DNA of 64,000 nt, from NCBI GenBank assembly GCA_013350335.1, contig CM023541.1:34092739-34156738 (forward strand), given 5' to 3'. Both the position numbers and the translations under genes were made by a program. This document shows positions 47,918 to 58,384 of the stretch, one piece after another. Positions within the stretch are counted from its first letter, which is position 1, and each line of letters begins with the position of its first letter. The DNA is from Chimonanthus salicifolius. Its lineage: Eukaryota > Streptophyta > Magnoliopsida > Laurales > Calycanthaceae. The notes beneath the pieces were generated by a model. It ran no database searches. It was not told where the DNA came from and saw only the letters and a program-made list of their open reading frames with translations.

Positions 47918-49920
47918 TGAGAAACTTGAATTTCCCCTTCACTATTCCTTGGACAAGTCTGTAGTTTTGCAAAAGCTTTGAAGACCAGTTTCCTACGAAA
48001 CTTTAGAAGAGAAGACCTACTTAGGAATTTATCTATACCACTGAAGCATTTATAAGGTCTAGAAGAGCTGGCCGCTGTTTGATCCAAATCGTCCAACAGA
48101 CAAAGGTGGTGGTAAGCCGATGGATGGTTATTGAAATTTACTCCCAAGGCACAACCAATTTTGAGGATTTCCAATCCATCCGATTCCAAGAAGCCTTTTT
48201 CTATGAGGTCCCTAACTTCTTCATTATTTCCAGAAGTTGCTTGGAAAACATTTTCTATTGCATTTCTAGCCATAACAAAATCCTCTCCTTTATTGTCCTT
48301 ACTCTCCAATTGATCAACTATTACCTCCTCCTCATTTGGATGATGAGAAGAGACTCCCAGAGAAACCTATTTGTTTTTGTTGTCCCGAGCATGTTCCTCC
48401 AATTCAAGGGATTTTCTGCTGCCACTCCATGATCTAGTAACTCAATCCGGTCTGTAGAATGAAGAAAACCTTCTTGCCCCCCGGGGTTGAGTGTAGGTTG
48501 AGAAGCCGGATCTACATATTGGGCCAGAGGTACTTCAGGCCCAAACTCAGTCTTGGCTGGACTTGGGTTAGAGTCAGAGACCTGACTTGAAGCCCAACCA
48601 GAAAGATAAGCCCTAGTTAAGGCCCTTTCAAGCCTTCTTATCTTCTCTTCCTTCTCTCAAATAATTTGAAGCACATTGTCATGTTGTTATAAGGACGCAT
48701 TCCGCACTGGTCTTGTACCCCCTGGCCTGCGTCCCTTCGAGGAATGTCGCCGTGGCCTTGGAACCTGCCATAATGTTGCCGGCATGAATGAAAATTGGTC
48801 TAAGGACAATCTTGAAAGAGAAGCCTCGTCGGAAAAAGTAACTAGAAGCTCCTAAAGTTCCTCAACAAGGATCTAGTATATCTTCCCCCCCTGTTTAGAG
48901 ATACCTTTGGGGGAAGACGAACAGTCACATCCAATTCCAGTTGAAATCTCAGAGTGGAACAGTCTATTCTGCTCACATTCCTTTGACCAATCTCCACCAC
49001 CTTACCCATTTTTTTTCCAACGGCTTTTATTGTTGTTTCTGTCCAACTCTCCAATGGATAGCCCCAACATTGTACACATGTTCTTCTGGTGTGAACAGTT
49101 AAATCAGGGGACCATCTACCGCTGATACAGAGAGAGCCCAACTTTGTTTTTGCTGCAAAAACTTGCTCTACAATCTCCTTTGAATTAAAGCTAATCAGAA
49201 AAAAATTATCCCCAATTTGACTAATGGAATTAATATTAAAGCCTACTTGGGAAAAGTGATTAAAAATCTCATTTGGGGACAGTCTTCCAACCGGCGCCAC
49301 CACAACCGCCTTGGACAGCCACTCCTTCACTTCCTCCTCTTCCTCTTGTGGAACCATAACATCAAAAATTGGTATCTCATCAGCTAAGGAAATATCAACA
49401 CCGTTACCATTAGGACTCCTCGATTTGGGCTGCTCCATTTTAGACTTAGTCACCACTTTTACCCATTCCCGATCTCCATGAGCATGATTCGGTTTCCCAG
49501 TTGCCGCCGGTTGATGGTTAGGGGTCGGGATTATAGAGGAAATGTACCTGTCCTAAACAAATCTGGGGTTTGAAGTCCTTACCAGCGCCGATCTAGATGT
49601 TGCGCCTCTTTGAAACAAGGCTGGATTTACTTGCAGGCATTTTCCGACCAAAAAATGGCCACTCAACCCATAAGTTGCTCTCTCCACTGCTACACCGTTG
49701 CTCATCCTCACAAACGCAAAAATACGGTCGGCTACATCTTTCTTCTTTGGGATGAAGATGTCCTAAACTGATCCCCATCTAGTGAAGATCTCATGGAGCC
49801 AGCCCGAAGTTATGGATTCGGGTAGATTTCCCACAAAAAGAGTGAAGGATTTGGTCTCTCCCTGTTGTCGATGCTTCTTCCTCCTCTGATGTTGCCATCC
49901 TCCCTCCTGCTCTTCTCCTT
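47914..49920 (-). pseudogene. LINE 1 ORF1 (RRM + DUF4283-like), broken
   Basis: Reads ETKSFTLFVGNLPESITSGW, FAFVRMSNGVAVERA (RNA-recognition motif), one stop in between; then the DUF4283-like part EEVKEWLSKAVVV, FFLISFNSKE, RTCVQCWGYPL; then a C-terminal part ending QVSQ and TGA at 47914-47916. The protein would bind LINE RNA. The TGA overlaps the ORF2 start as ATGA. Confidence 0.75.
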
Positions 49921-50015
49921 TCGCCCCTCCCACTCCTCCTTCTGGTCACTGGACGCTGTAGATCTAGGGTTCTCTGTTCTCTCTCTCTCTCGCTCTCCAT
50001 TTCTCTGCTTTACAA

Positions 50016-50215
50016 GGGAAGGTTTGAAAAAATCGATGCAATCAACATTATTGATTTTATTGAAAAATCGATGTCTTACTCCATGGATTTGAGGGAAAAA
50101 GAGAACAATAGCCTGACAAATATTTTGTTCGGTCCGATTCAGTTGCCAAATAGAACCCATTATTGATCATTGATAAGGTGAATACCCAGTCCATTCAATG
50201 CTAGGCATAATGAGT
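50016..50215. other. Spacer right of LINE 1
   Basis: AAAATCGATG occurs twice (50028-50037 and 50064-50073). Both strands are open for about 45 codons but no family was recognised. Confidence 0.35.
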
Positions 50216-50560
50216 ATAAGGACCTCATACAGTCCTCGCAAGTCTTGATGACTTGATTATCCATTGGATGCATCTTTCATGGGTCTTGATTACTTAATCC
50301 ACAATTAGGTGTGGTTGGAAGGGTCTTGATGACTTGATCAATTGCTAGATATGTCTCAGCAGATCTTGATGACTTGATCCACCGTTAGGTGGCCCTTGAC
50401 GGCTTGATCCACCATTAGATATGTCCAATAGGGTCTTTATGACTTGGATCTATTGTTCGATATGTCAATGGTAGGTCTTGATGGCCTATTCGACCGTTGG
50501 ATATGCATTTGGTGGGCCTTGATGGTTGACCCACCATTGACGTATTTAGAGAGGTCCATT
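50216..50560. repeat. Diverged minisatellite, about 45-55 bp unit
   Basis: GGTCTTGATGACTTGATC followed by CACCNTTAGATATGTC-like sequence recurs about seven times with substitutions. Confidence 0.8.
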
Positions 50561-51119
50561 GGTTAAATCTAGTGATGATGAGACTTGTCCATAGAAAAAT
50601 GTGAATTGGTCCTCTTTGTGGGGTCCACAAAACTTGTTCCACTTCTTAGAGAGTCCACATGAACTCTTGGTGAAATTCTTAGAATTTGCCTTAGAGAAAT
50701 CTCAAGTTTTAGATTTTACAAGAATTTCACATTTCTCAAGTTGCCAATTCTATAGATTCTTTTTAATGATGCCTTAAATAAGTTTGGCTTAATCTATCTA
50801 CATTCCACTTTTTAAGTGGGAATGGGACGGAATGGGCTGGATGTATTTGGATTTCGGCCACGTCCAAGTTCATCCAACTTATTCCATTCCATTCTCACTT
50901 ATTCTTGCAACCAAACATGGCCAAAATATCAATTCATCATTCAACTTGTTCCAAGAGATGAGATTTAGAGTAGATACCGAAACATCCAACTTGCCTCATT
51001 TACAAGCTCAAAGCATATTTAATCAAACCTCAAGCTTGCTCATTTACAAGTTTAAGGTCTGAGATTAGGACCTGAAACTCGTTTAAATACAAATTATTAA
51101 AAAAAAAAAGAACCCATTA

Positions 51120-51310
51120 AATACGAGTCCAAAGTGTAGATTATAAATCTAGACTTGTGTAACAAGAGACAAATCTAAAGTGTGAATTAGAACTCCAAAA
51201 TTGCATAAATGAAGTCTTATGAAATTAAAGCTCTAGACTTGTGAAAAGACTAGTCCAAAGTATAGATTAAAACTCCAGGCTTTGAAAAGACAAGTCTAAA
51301 GTGTGTAAGA
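51120..51310. repeat. Short diverged repeat, about 40-60 bp unit
   Basis: AGTCTAAAGTGTGAATTAGAACTCC-like words (AAGTGTAGATTATAAATCTAGAC, AAAGTATAGATTAAAACTCC) recur three or four times. Confidence 0.55.
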
Positions 51311-52929
51311 TTTTCAAAAATCCCACCTCCAAAATCAATCTAAGTGTAATCCTTCAATCTTCAAGAGAAGTGTCCAAATTCTATCCATAAAGAGTTACTC
51401 CATGAGCTTCCTTCTCCTCCCCTCTCCCAAAGAGAGAAGGATTTTCATACTCTCTCCAATTAGTTTCTCCTCCTCTCTCCCCTCCAAAAGAGAAGCCATG
51501 TTATCATCTCACCGTAGAGTATTTATAGAGAGAGATAGGGCAACGAATCCAAATAGAAAGTGTAGCAAGTGGCACGGAATTCCACATGGTAGGAGAGAGC
51601 AACTGCATGGAAGCATGCATGTGGGCGCGGAAGCATGTCCTGAGCACATGGTCCCCACATGGGTTCTTCATCTCACAGCTCTCTATTTTTCCTTTCGTGA
51701 AAAGAAAAGTAAAAAAACAGCATTGCATTATCCTTTTGCCTTAACCTTTGCATATGCCAGTTGCACTATTGTCCATTTCTCTCTGTTTTTATTCATTATA
51801 GTTATTATTTATTATTACTTTCATATTATTTTATTATTTCTTTCATTTTTTTTCATCATTTTATTTGCTCTCCAAGTGAGGTGCAACTTCTTGCAGTAGA
51901 GAGCAATTTTCATGCTCTACACAATGAGATCAATTTTGAAGCCTTTTGAGATTCATAAATGGCCCCCATATAACTGAAGTCAAATGAAGTCCCTTATTTT
52001 CCCTATTTTTCCCATTTTCTACCCCTTTTCAACTCGGAATCCTATCAATTTGGTATCCTCGCCTCACCCTAGTCTCCATCCTTCTTATTAAAAAAAGAGA
52101 GATCTGCAACCGCAGTTGCTCCACCAATGTCATAGAAAAAAAGTTGCAGCCACCATCACCGTCAGCTGTGCTTCACCAAAACTAGATTTGTTTGGTCGTT
52201 GTTGTCGCCCAGATCTGCCCTCCTATGGTCAGTTTTGCTACCAGCCCTAAAAAAATCTGCCTTCCTAACTTCCTTCTGAATGCCCCTACCCTCTGCTGCT
52301 CGAAGACACCAACCCCATTGCCATCTTCTCACCATTATTGCCCATCCATCTTCCCTTTCTCGCCCTTCTCTCGACCCTCTATATTGCCCCTCAGTCGCGA
52401 AGCAGTTACCACCTATCCTCATTGATCCACCCTCACCCTGACAGCCACTTTCACATCAACATCCCTCCCTCCCATTTCACCACCCCTTTTGCGACCAGAT
52501 CTGGAAAAGAAAAGAAAAGAAATAAAGAAGAAGAAGATAAGAGAGGCATTGGTACTGCCGTTGCTTTCCCGGCCTTAGGCGTCTTGGGACGGAAGATACT
52601 AGTTTCACCAACCAGTATCGCCGCGACCGCCAACCGCCCACTGTCTTCACCCTTGTTCGAATCAGATTCCTATCATAGTGCAATCAAACGGTCTATAGTA
52701 TTACGCATATAACTGTCTCCGTTGATCTCAGAGTTTGAAACCATAAGTTGAACTAGAGAAACTGAAGGACCTTTAACATGGTACCAAAATCACTATCATT
52801 TGGTCATCTTAAGCAGGCCCCACATCACTTTGAACGGCACATGTACATTGGGCCTCATTTCTTTGTATCTCTTGATCCACAAATCAGATCAATGATTAGG
52901 AAGCTTCTTTGAAAATCTAGTATTAGGAG
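51311..52929. other. Repeat-like non-coding DNA
   Basis: CT-rich stretches at 51400-51500 and 52200-52500, with TATTTATAGAG near 51520 as a possible LTR promoter. Frames through here are low complexity; no protein family recognised. Confidence 0.4.
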
Positions 52930-53800
52930 CCTTGAGATGGTACATGGGTTATGCCATATGATCATCATAGGCAGGTCCCACTAGATCTATTGATCTGCCT
53001 ATCTAATCAACGATCAATAAATTGCGTTGCTTGGGTAACACATGGATCTTTTTTTTTTTGAAAGGTGGATAACACATGGATCTTCAAAACATACTTGAGT
53101 TTTTTTTGGTCATTAGACCATCAAAAGTGAGCCATAGCTTGTATGTTTCAATGCATACATCCAATCGTTGATTCAAAAGTTATGATGGAGAGCTAACATT
53201 TGGATCTTCAAAATGATCTTGCACTTGTCATCATTGGGTCATCATGTGGGCCATAGTTTATATATTTTGATCCACACATTCGATCATCGATTTGAAAGTT
53301 ATGATGGAGAGCTAACATTTGGATCTTCAAAACAGATTGGCACTTGTGATCATCAAGCCATCATGAGTGAGCCACAACTTATATCTTTCCATCCATAAGC
53401 CCGATCATTGATCCGTAAGTTACAATAGAGAGAGGTAACACTTGGGCCCTTGAAATGGACTAGAACTTTTAATAATCGAGCTATCAAAAGTGGACCACGT
53501 CTTATATCTTTCCATCCATAAACTTAATCATTGATTCATAAGTTAGATGGAGATCTAACACATGGATCTTCAAAATAGACTTGAAGCTATAATCATAGGA
53601 CAATCATGAGAGAGCCACAACTTTCTTTCAGTCCACCCATTTGATTATCAGTCCGTAAGTTGCAATGAAGATCTAACACATAGATCTTTGAAATGGATTT
53701 AAACTTGTGATCATTGCAAGTGGGGTGCATACTGTGTTTCTTTTAACCCGTGTATTCGATTGGTGATCCTAGAGTAATTGGGCATTCTTTTGGATAAGAT
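52930..53800. repeat. Tandem repeat, period about 120 bp, at least six units
   Basis: The TAACAYWTGGATCTT landmark occurs at 53070, 53194, 53313, 53436, 53556 and 53674 (spacing 118-124). Units share CCATAAGTTATAT..., TTCATCCA, GATCATTGAT and TAAGTTACAATGGAGA. Well diverged, hence old. Confidence 0.88.
53051..53069 (-). mobile_element. 19-bp LINE-tail micro-insertion
   Basis: TTTTTTTTTGAAAGGTGGA lies between perfect 15-bp repeats TAACACATGGATCTT (53036-53050 and 53070-53084). The poly(T)-GAANGGT start matches LINE 3' ends in this window. Confidence 0.8.
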
Positions 53801-53979
53801 GTAACACCAATCAAACCTTAGAGCTTCTCTTTGATCCACCTTTGATTGATCATGCTATATAGGAGAGTCTAGATCACCTATCTTTGATGAATTTCAAATG
53901 ATTTCAGTTGACATCTTGTATTTTTTATTTGTCATGTTTGATCGACCCTTTGGAGCTCGTATTTATAATTGTGACGTGG

Positions 53980-55270
53980 GACAAGCTCTGATAACTAATC
54001 TACTATAAAACAGGTCAAATATTAGAAACCCTAGATCTAAAATCTAGATAGTTGCCTTTATGAGAATGCAAAATGTGTGTGATGAATCATAAAATGACAT
54101 GGAACTTATAACCATGATTCACATAAAATGTTAGAGAGAGACATTAATACTAAACAAAGAATAAAACAAAAACTTGGCAAAGTAACACTTACAATTAATC
54201 AAAGAAATTCGAAAGAAGAATGGCACCTAAGAACAAAACCTTCTTGGTTGTATTGTTGGCCTTTAATGCAAAATCCCTCAAAAAACTAGTTAAATCATAC
54301 TAAACTCTGCCTAGGTCTTCTAGATCTAAATCAGTCACCCAAAGGTTGAAATAGGCTATGGGGCCATAGGTTTTGCCAAAGGAATTCTTATCTGGGGCAA
54401 AACTAGGTCTCAAATATGGTGAAATAGTAGGTTAGGTTTAGATCTACAAGTCTAATATAGGGATATAGAGGTTGGGATGCAAAATAAGGCAAAATGGACT
54501 TGTCCATACGGTCATATACTCGTATGGACCTGTACAAACATCCATACGGATTAGTGGGTCTCAACAAGGTTTAGGTGTCTGACGGTGGGGTTGGATCCTA
54601 GTTGCTTGGGGTTAAGGTTTCGATTAAAAAGGGGACAAAAATAAGGTGTAGAAAGTGGGAAAAGAGGGGAAAAAGGGGGAGAGGGGGAGGGGGGGGGTGG
54701 TTTGGGTTGGGAGGGGGGAGAGGAGAAAAGGAAAGGGAAGGAAAAGAACAAGAACAAAAAGAATGAAGATTTGTACCTTGAGTCACACAAAGCTCCTTGA
54801 TCTCACACCAAGGAGGCAGATGGAATCACACGAAGCTTTGTAGATGGGAGAACTTAAATTCTTTTTTCATTTATTCATCCATCATTCTCAAAAATGTCTC
54901 TTACAACTATTTATAACAAAAAGAATGAGGATTTGTACCTTGAGTCACACAAAGTTCCTTGATCTCACACCAAGGAGGCAGATGGAATCGCACGAAGCTT
55001 TGTAGATGGGAGAACTTGAAATTCTTTTTTCATTTATTCATCCATCATTCTCAAAAATGTCTCTTACAACTATTTATAACAAAAAGAATGAGGATTTGTA
55101 CCTTGAGTCACACAAAGTTCCTTGATCTCACACCAAGGAGGCAGATGGAATCGCACGAAGCTTTGTAGATGGGAGAACTTGAAATTCTTTCTTCATTCAT
55201 TCATCCATCATTCTCAAAAATGTCTCTTATAATTATTTATAAAAGAAAGACTCTTTTAAAACCCTAGACA
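53980..55270. repeat. Dispersed repeat B, copy 2
   Basis: Collinear with 25180-26350. Differs by a G-rich tract at 54655-54720 and by triplication of a 162-bp segment. Confidence 0.7.
54756..55240. repeat. Three tandem copies of a 162-163-bp segment
   Basis: Units start at 54756, 54918 and 55081, each AAAAAGAATGARGATTTGTACC... to CTATTTATAA. Units 2 and 3 are almost identical; repeat B copy 1 has only one unit. Confidence 0.92.
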
Positions 55271-55674
55271 CGTGATTTAAAGCACACGTGTGAACAATCT
55301 AAAACCATAAATTAAAAACATGTCTAACAATCTTAAAAACACTTATAAACTATATAATATAACACTAATAAAATATGAGAAAGACAAATACTTGAATGGT
55401 GTTAGATCAATGGTCATATAGGTCCAATCCATAAATGAACGACTCATATGATGTAAATGGATGGATCGAACCAATTCCTCAAATTCATGACTAGATCAGC
55501 ATAAATCTAGGCTATCCATGGCCAGATATAATGGGATGGTGCCAGAAATCATCATCCGACCATGTTGAGGAAAAATCTAGATTCTGAGCATCCTTCTTTG
55601 CCGGCATCCCATGATGTTCTCATCAAATTGTGATCCAATTTTGCACCCAAAAAAGAAAAAAATTGGGTAACACA

Positions 55675-55829
55675 ATGCAATGAGCAAAAATCTTGACAAA
55701 GGGCCCTAGGTTCGAAAGAGATGCAACGTTATAAGCCATTTGTAGAAGTGGTACACTATTAAGTTTTGTACGTGAAGTAAACCATATGCCACATAATCGA
55801 TGTAGGCCTCCTAAAAACAATATGTATAG
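55675..55829 (+). pseudogene. rps11: Plastid rps11, 3' third
   Basis: ATGCAATGAGCA continues the gene from the break at 42733; then KGPRFERDATL, a stop, [26 protein letters not shown]. The end is altered by small indels. Native residues differ at many sites. Confidence 0.88.
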
Positions 55830-55897
55830 AAATAAGAATTGAATGGACTTCAAGAGAAATAAATAAACCAATGATATAATCAAACAATAATATAAGT

Positions 55898-56061
55898 ATG
55901 ATTCAAGAGGAAGTGGCAATACCCATTCGGACACTGAAATGGAAGTGTGTTGAATCAAGATCAAAAAGCAATCGTCTTTGTTATGGCCATTTTGTTCCGT
56001 CCCCCTCTTACGAAAGGTCAAGCAAGATACAATAGGTATTGCGATGAGAAAGGCTTTACTT
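55898..56061 (+). pseudogene. rpoA: Plastid rpoA, 5' end
   Basis: From ATG 55898: [21 protein letters not shown], then a frameshift, [16 protein letters not shown]. This is the start of the plastid RNA polymerase alpha subunit. Homology ends near 56061, the right edge of the nuclear plastid copy. Confidence 0.88.
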
Positions 56062-56659
56062 AGTTATCCTAACTCCTAAGTACTTAGATTAACAAGGGAT
56101 GGTTCTGTTTCAGGAAACTGGCTGTAAAAGCCAATTTTCAGTCATACAAATGATCAAGCGTATCTGGCCACACTATACAGAGCAATCGAAACAGTATGGT
56201 GATGTGATTAATAGATTCAAGAGATTTCCTTAAGGGCAGTAGATCCAACAGTAGAAGTTCTTGCAGATAAACTCATTTTATGGCTTAACCATGTACTCTT
56301 TCTCACAGCTGGTATCTATCGACCACTAGAAAAAAATTGTCAGATACCCACATTTCAAGCTCAAGAAAAGGAGAGTTCCTAATAACTATAAGCTCTCGTT
56401 TAATTTAAACTTCTTTTATGAGAAAATAATGCTTTATGAGAAAAAAATTAAATATGTTAAATGATAGAGACTAATAAAATAAATGAAAAAGAAAAGGTCA
56501 TTCTAATTTTACATACAGCTTATGCAACCACCTGCCTTTCTACTGCCATGCCATATGAAAATTTGAAGTGCCCAATGGAAGCACGAGAATGATCCACGAT
56601 GCAATCAATTACAAGATGTATTCCCTATAGTGTTACACCAAAAGATGTCCACTTCCATT
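56062..56659. other. Region downstream of the PPR gene
   Basis: No gene. The 3' untranslated region of the PPR gene should lie in its right part; no clear polyadenylation signal was singled out. Confidence 0.5.
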
Positions 56660-58384
56660 TCAGCATCTTCTATAGCCCTTAATTTTTGAGATCAGATGAA
56701 TATAGTGCCCCTTTTCCACCATATCAGCTATTACCTCATGTGCTTCTGAAAGTTTCCCTGCACTTCGCAGCTTCCCTACTAGTGTAGAGTACACCATAAA
56801 GTTTGGACTGCATCCTTTCAATTCCATGTTCTTGAGCATGGAGCATGCCTCATCAAACTCCCCAGCAGTGCAAAGCCCACGGATCATCGAATTATATGTA
56901 TAGACATTCGGGAGCTGTCCTCTAACAAACATATCATCAAACACTTCCTTGGCCTTCTCCAGTTCCCCTGTCACAACATATCCCATAATCATAACTGTGA
57001 AACAAACCACATCAGGTTCACATCCTTTATCAACCATATGTTCAAAAAAGTACTTGCAAGCATCCAAATTCCCTGCCCGACTCAAGCCGTCAATCAGTGA
57101 CGTAAAATGAAGGACACTCGGACAGCAACCAACGTCTTCCATATAGTTCAAGAGATTAAGTGCAGCAAGTGGTTTGTCTCCTTTTCCAAGCACATGAAGG
57201 AGGATGTTATACGTATGGAGATCCGGGGTGAAACCATTCCTACCCATCTCATCAAGCAACCTATGGAACTGATCCAACTTGCCCAACCTATACTTTGCAC
57301 ACATAAGCACATTATAAGTTAAAACATCTGGCGAATGCCCATCAAGCAGCATCTGCTGATACACCCATTCAATCAGCTTATACTGATTTATCGTGAGAAG
57401 TGAATGAAGTATCGCATTGAAGGAGTGCTTAAAGGGCCTGTAGTTAAATGTCTTTGATTTAATAAACCTCTCAACCAATCTCCTGGCCATTCCAGCCTCT
57501 CCGCACATACATATCAAGATGTTGAAAGTGCGTGCTGTAGTTGGGAAACCATTCTCAATCATCTCATCCACCAACCTCCACATGGCCTTGAGCTCATCGC
57601 AATCTGCAAATATCTTCAGGATCATGTTATATATGTTTGATGTGTGTTGGTAATTCCTCTGCTGACCTGACCAAACAAAGAACTTGTAGCTCAATTTAGC
57701 ACACCTAGATTTATTTGCATGGTTGATGGATTTTGAAATCATTGTAAGAACTTCTCTGACAAGACGATTTGATACGTCCAACTGCATTTCGTCCAGAGCT
57801 GATCGAGCATCAAAGCCCAGCCCATCTTGTTGGAGTATATCAAACACCTTGTGCGCAATGAACCTAAGTTCCTCAAGAAACTGCTGGCGTGGTGAGAAGT
57901 TATCCGATGAATCACTTTCATCACTGGCATTGGCATCTGTCTCCACAGGTAGAAGCTCAGAGTGGGTGTCACTCGCTATTGACTGTTCATGCAAAAAGCT
58001 GTTATAATCCAATTTTTCGGAGCCTCCTTTTCTGAAACCATCAATGCCCTCATGCCCATTTCCTTCATTACAATTATCTTTAGAACTGCTATCACATATT
58101 GACTGAGAGAAACTGTCCAGTGAATCACTTTCATCAATGGTATTGGCTTCTGTCTCCACAGGTGGAAGTCCGAAAGGGGTATCACTGGCTATCGATTGTT
58201 CATGCAAAAAACTGTTATAACTCAATTTTTCAGAGCCCCGTTTTGGGAAATCACCATTGTCTTCATGCCCATTTCCTTTACTCCGATTATCTTTAGCACT
58301 ACTATAAGATATCCACCGAGAAAAATGACGAAAACCAAAAATCCTTTGACCAAACCTTTGTCCAAAAATAACCGGCCAATTCAT
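56660..58384 (-). CDS. Pentatricopeptide repeat protein (P class), intact, intronless
   Basis: 574 residues. N-terminus MNWPVIFGQRFGQRIFGFRH is Arg-rich without acidic residues, consistent with an organelle presequence. Residues 28-93 and 99-164 are an acidic internal duplication. From about 225 the protein follows Arabidopsis At1g55630/At3g60050 (NKSRCAKLSYKFFVWSGQQ). Nine P-type PPRs at about 248-564, each near 35 residues (YNMILKIFA..., TFNILICMCG..., TYNVLMCAKY..., TYNSMIRGLC..., VYSTLVGKLR...). No E, DYW or SMR domain. Known: P-class PPRs bind organelle RNA and affect its stability, splicing or translation; the target is unknown. Start: first ATG of the open frame; stop at 56660-56662. 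Neighbours are mobile DNA, so there is no functional context. Confidence 0.93.
   Translation of the reverse strand: MNWPVIFGQRFGQRIFGFRHFSRWISYSSAKDNRSKGNGHEDNGDFPKRGSEKLSYNSFLHEQSIASDTPFGLPPVETEANTIDESDSLDSFSQSICDSSSKDNCNEGNGHEGIDGFRKGGSEKLDYNSFLHEQSIASDTHSELLPVETDANASDESDSSDNFSPRQQFLEELRFIAHKVFDILQQDGLGFDARSALDEMQLDVSNRLVREVLTMISKSINHANKSRCAKLSYKFFVWSGQQRNYQHTSNIYNMILKIFADCDELKAMWRLVDEMIENGFPTTARTFNILICMCGEAGMARRLVERFIKSKTFNYRPFKHSFNAILHSLLTINQYKLIEWVYQQMLLDGHSPDVLTYNVLMCAKYRLGKLDQFHRLLDEMGRNGFTPDLHTYNILLHVLGKGDKPLAALNLLNYMEDVGCCPSVLHFTSLIDGLSRAGNLDACKYFFEHMVDKGCEPDVVCFTVMIMGYVVTGELEKAKEVFDDMFVRGQLPNVYTYNSMIRGLCTAGEFDEACSMLKNMELKGCSPNFMVYSTLVGKLRSAGKLSEAHEVIADMVEKGHYIHLISKIKGYRRC
57893..58303 (-). 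repeat. Internal 213-nt duplication in the PPR gene
   Basis: 58303-58106 and 58090-57893 encode two 66-residue units offset by 71 codons, sharing NSFLHEQSIASDT, GSEKL and DESDS. The reading frame is kept. Confidence 0.92.

Larger units (their letters stand above)
43107..50015 (-). mobile_element. LINE 1: nearly full-length L1-type element
   Basis: Minus strand: GA-rich 5' leader near 49980, ORF1, ORF2 with endonuclease, RT, zf-RVT and plant-type RNase H, then a 3' end and poly(A) (T14 at 43107-43120). ORF1 has stops and ORF2 has an insertion and frameshifts, so it cannot move on its own. The 5' boundary is approximate; no target duplication confirmed. Confidence 0.9.
40305..56061 (+). other. 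Nuclear plastid DNA (rps8-infA-rpl36-rps11-rpoA), split by later insertions
   Basis: Plastid-type blocks occur in native order and the same orientation: rps8 end, spacer, infA, rpl36, rps11, rpoA start. In plastids these are one ribosomal-protein operon. About 1.4 kb of plastid DNA is preserved, with point changes throughout. The interruptions are 40685-41450, 41643-42136, 42367-42420 and 42734-55674. Seen: the blocks and order. Inferred: one transfer event, then four insertions. Confidence 0.88.

Noticed and set aside
43107..50015. LINE 1 as a currently active element
   Set aside because: Stops in ORF1, a 570-bp insert and frameshifts in ORF2 rule out autonomous activity.
50200..53800. Possible CRISPR-like array from the regular repeats
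   Set aside because: Plant nuclear DNA; units are adjacent and diverged without unique spacers, so ordinary tandem repeats.
55623..56021. 132-codon minus-strand frame that looks hydrophobic and protein-like
   Set aside because: It is antisense to plastid rps11 3' end and rpoA 5' end, which read on the plus strand.
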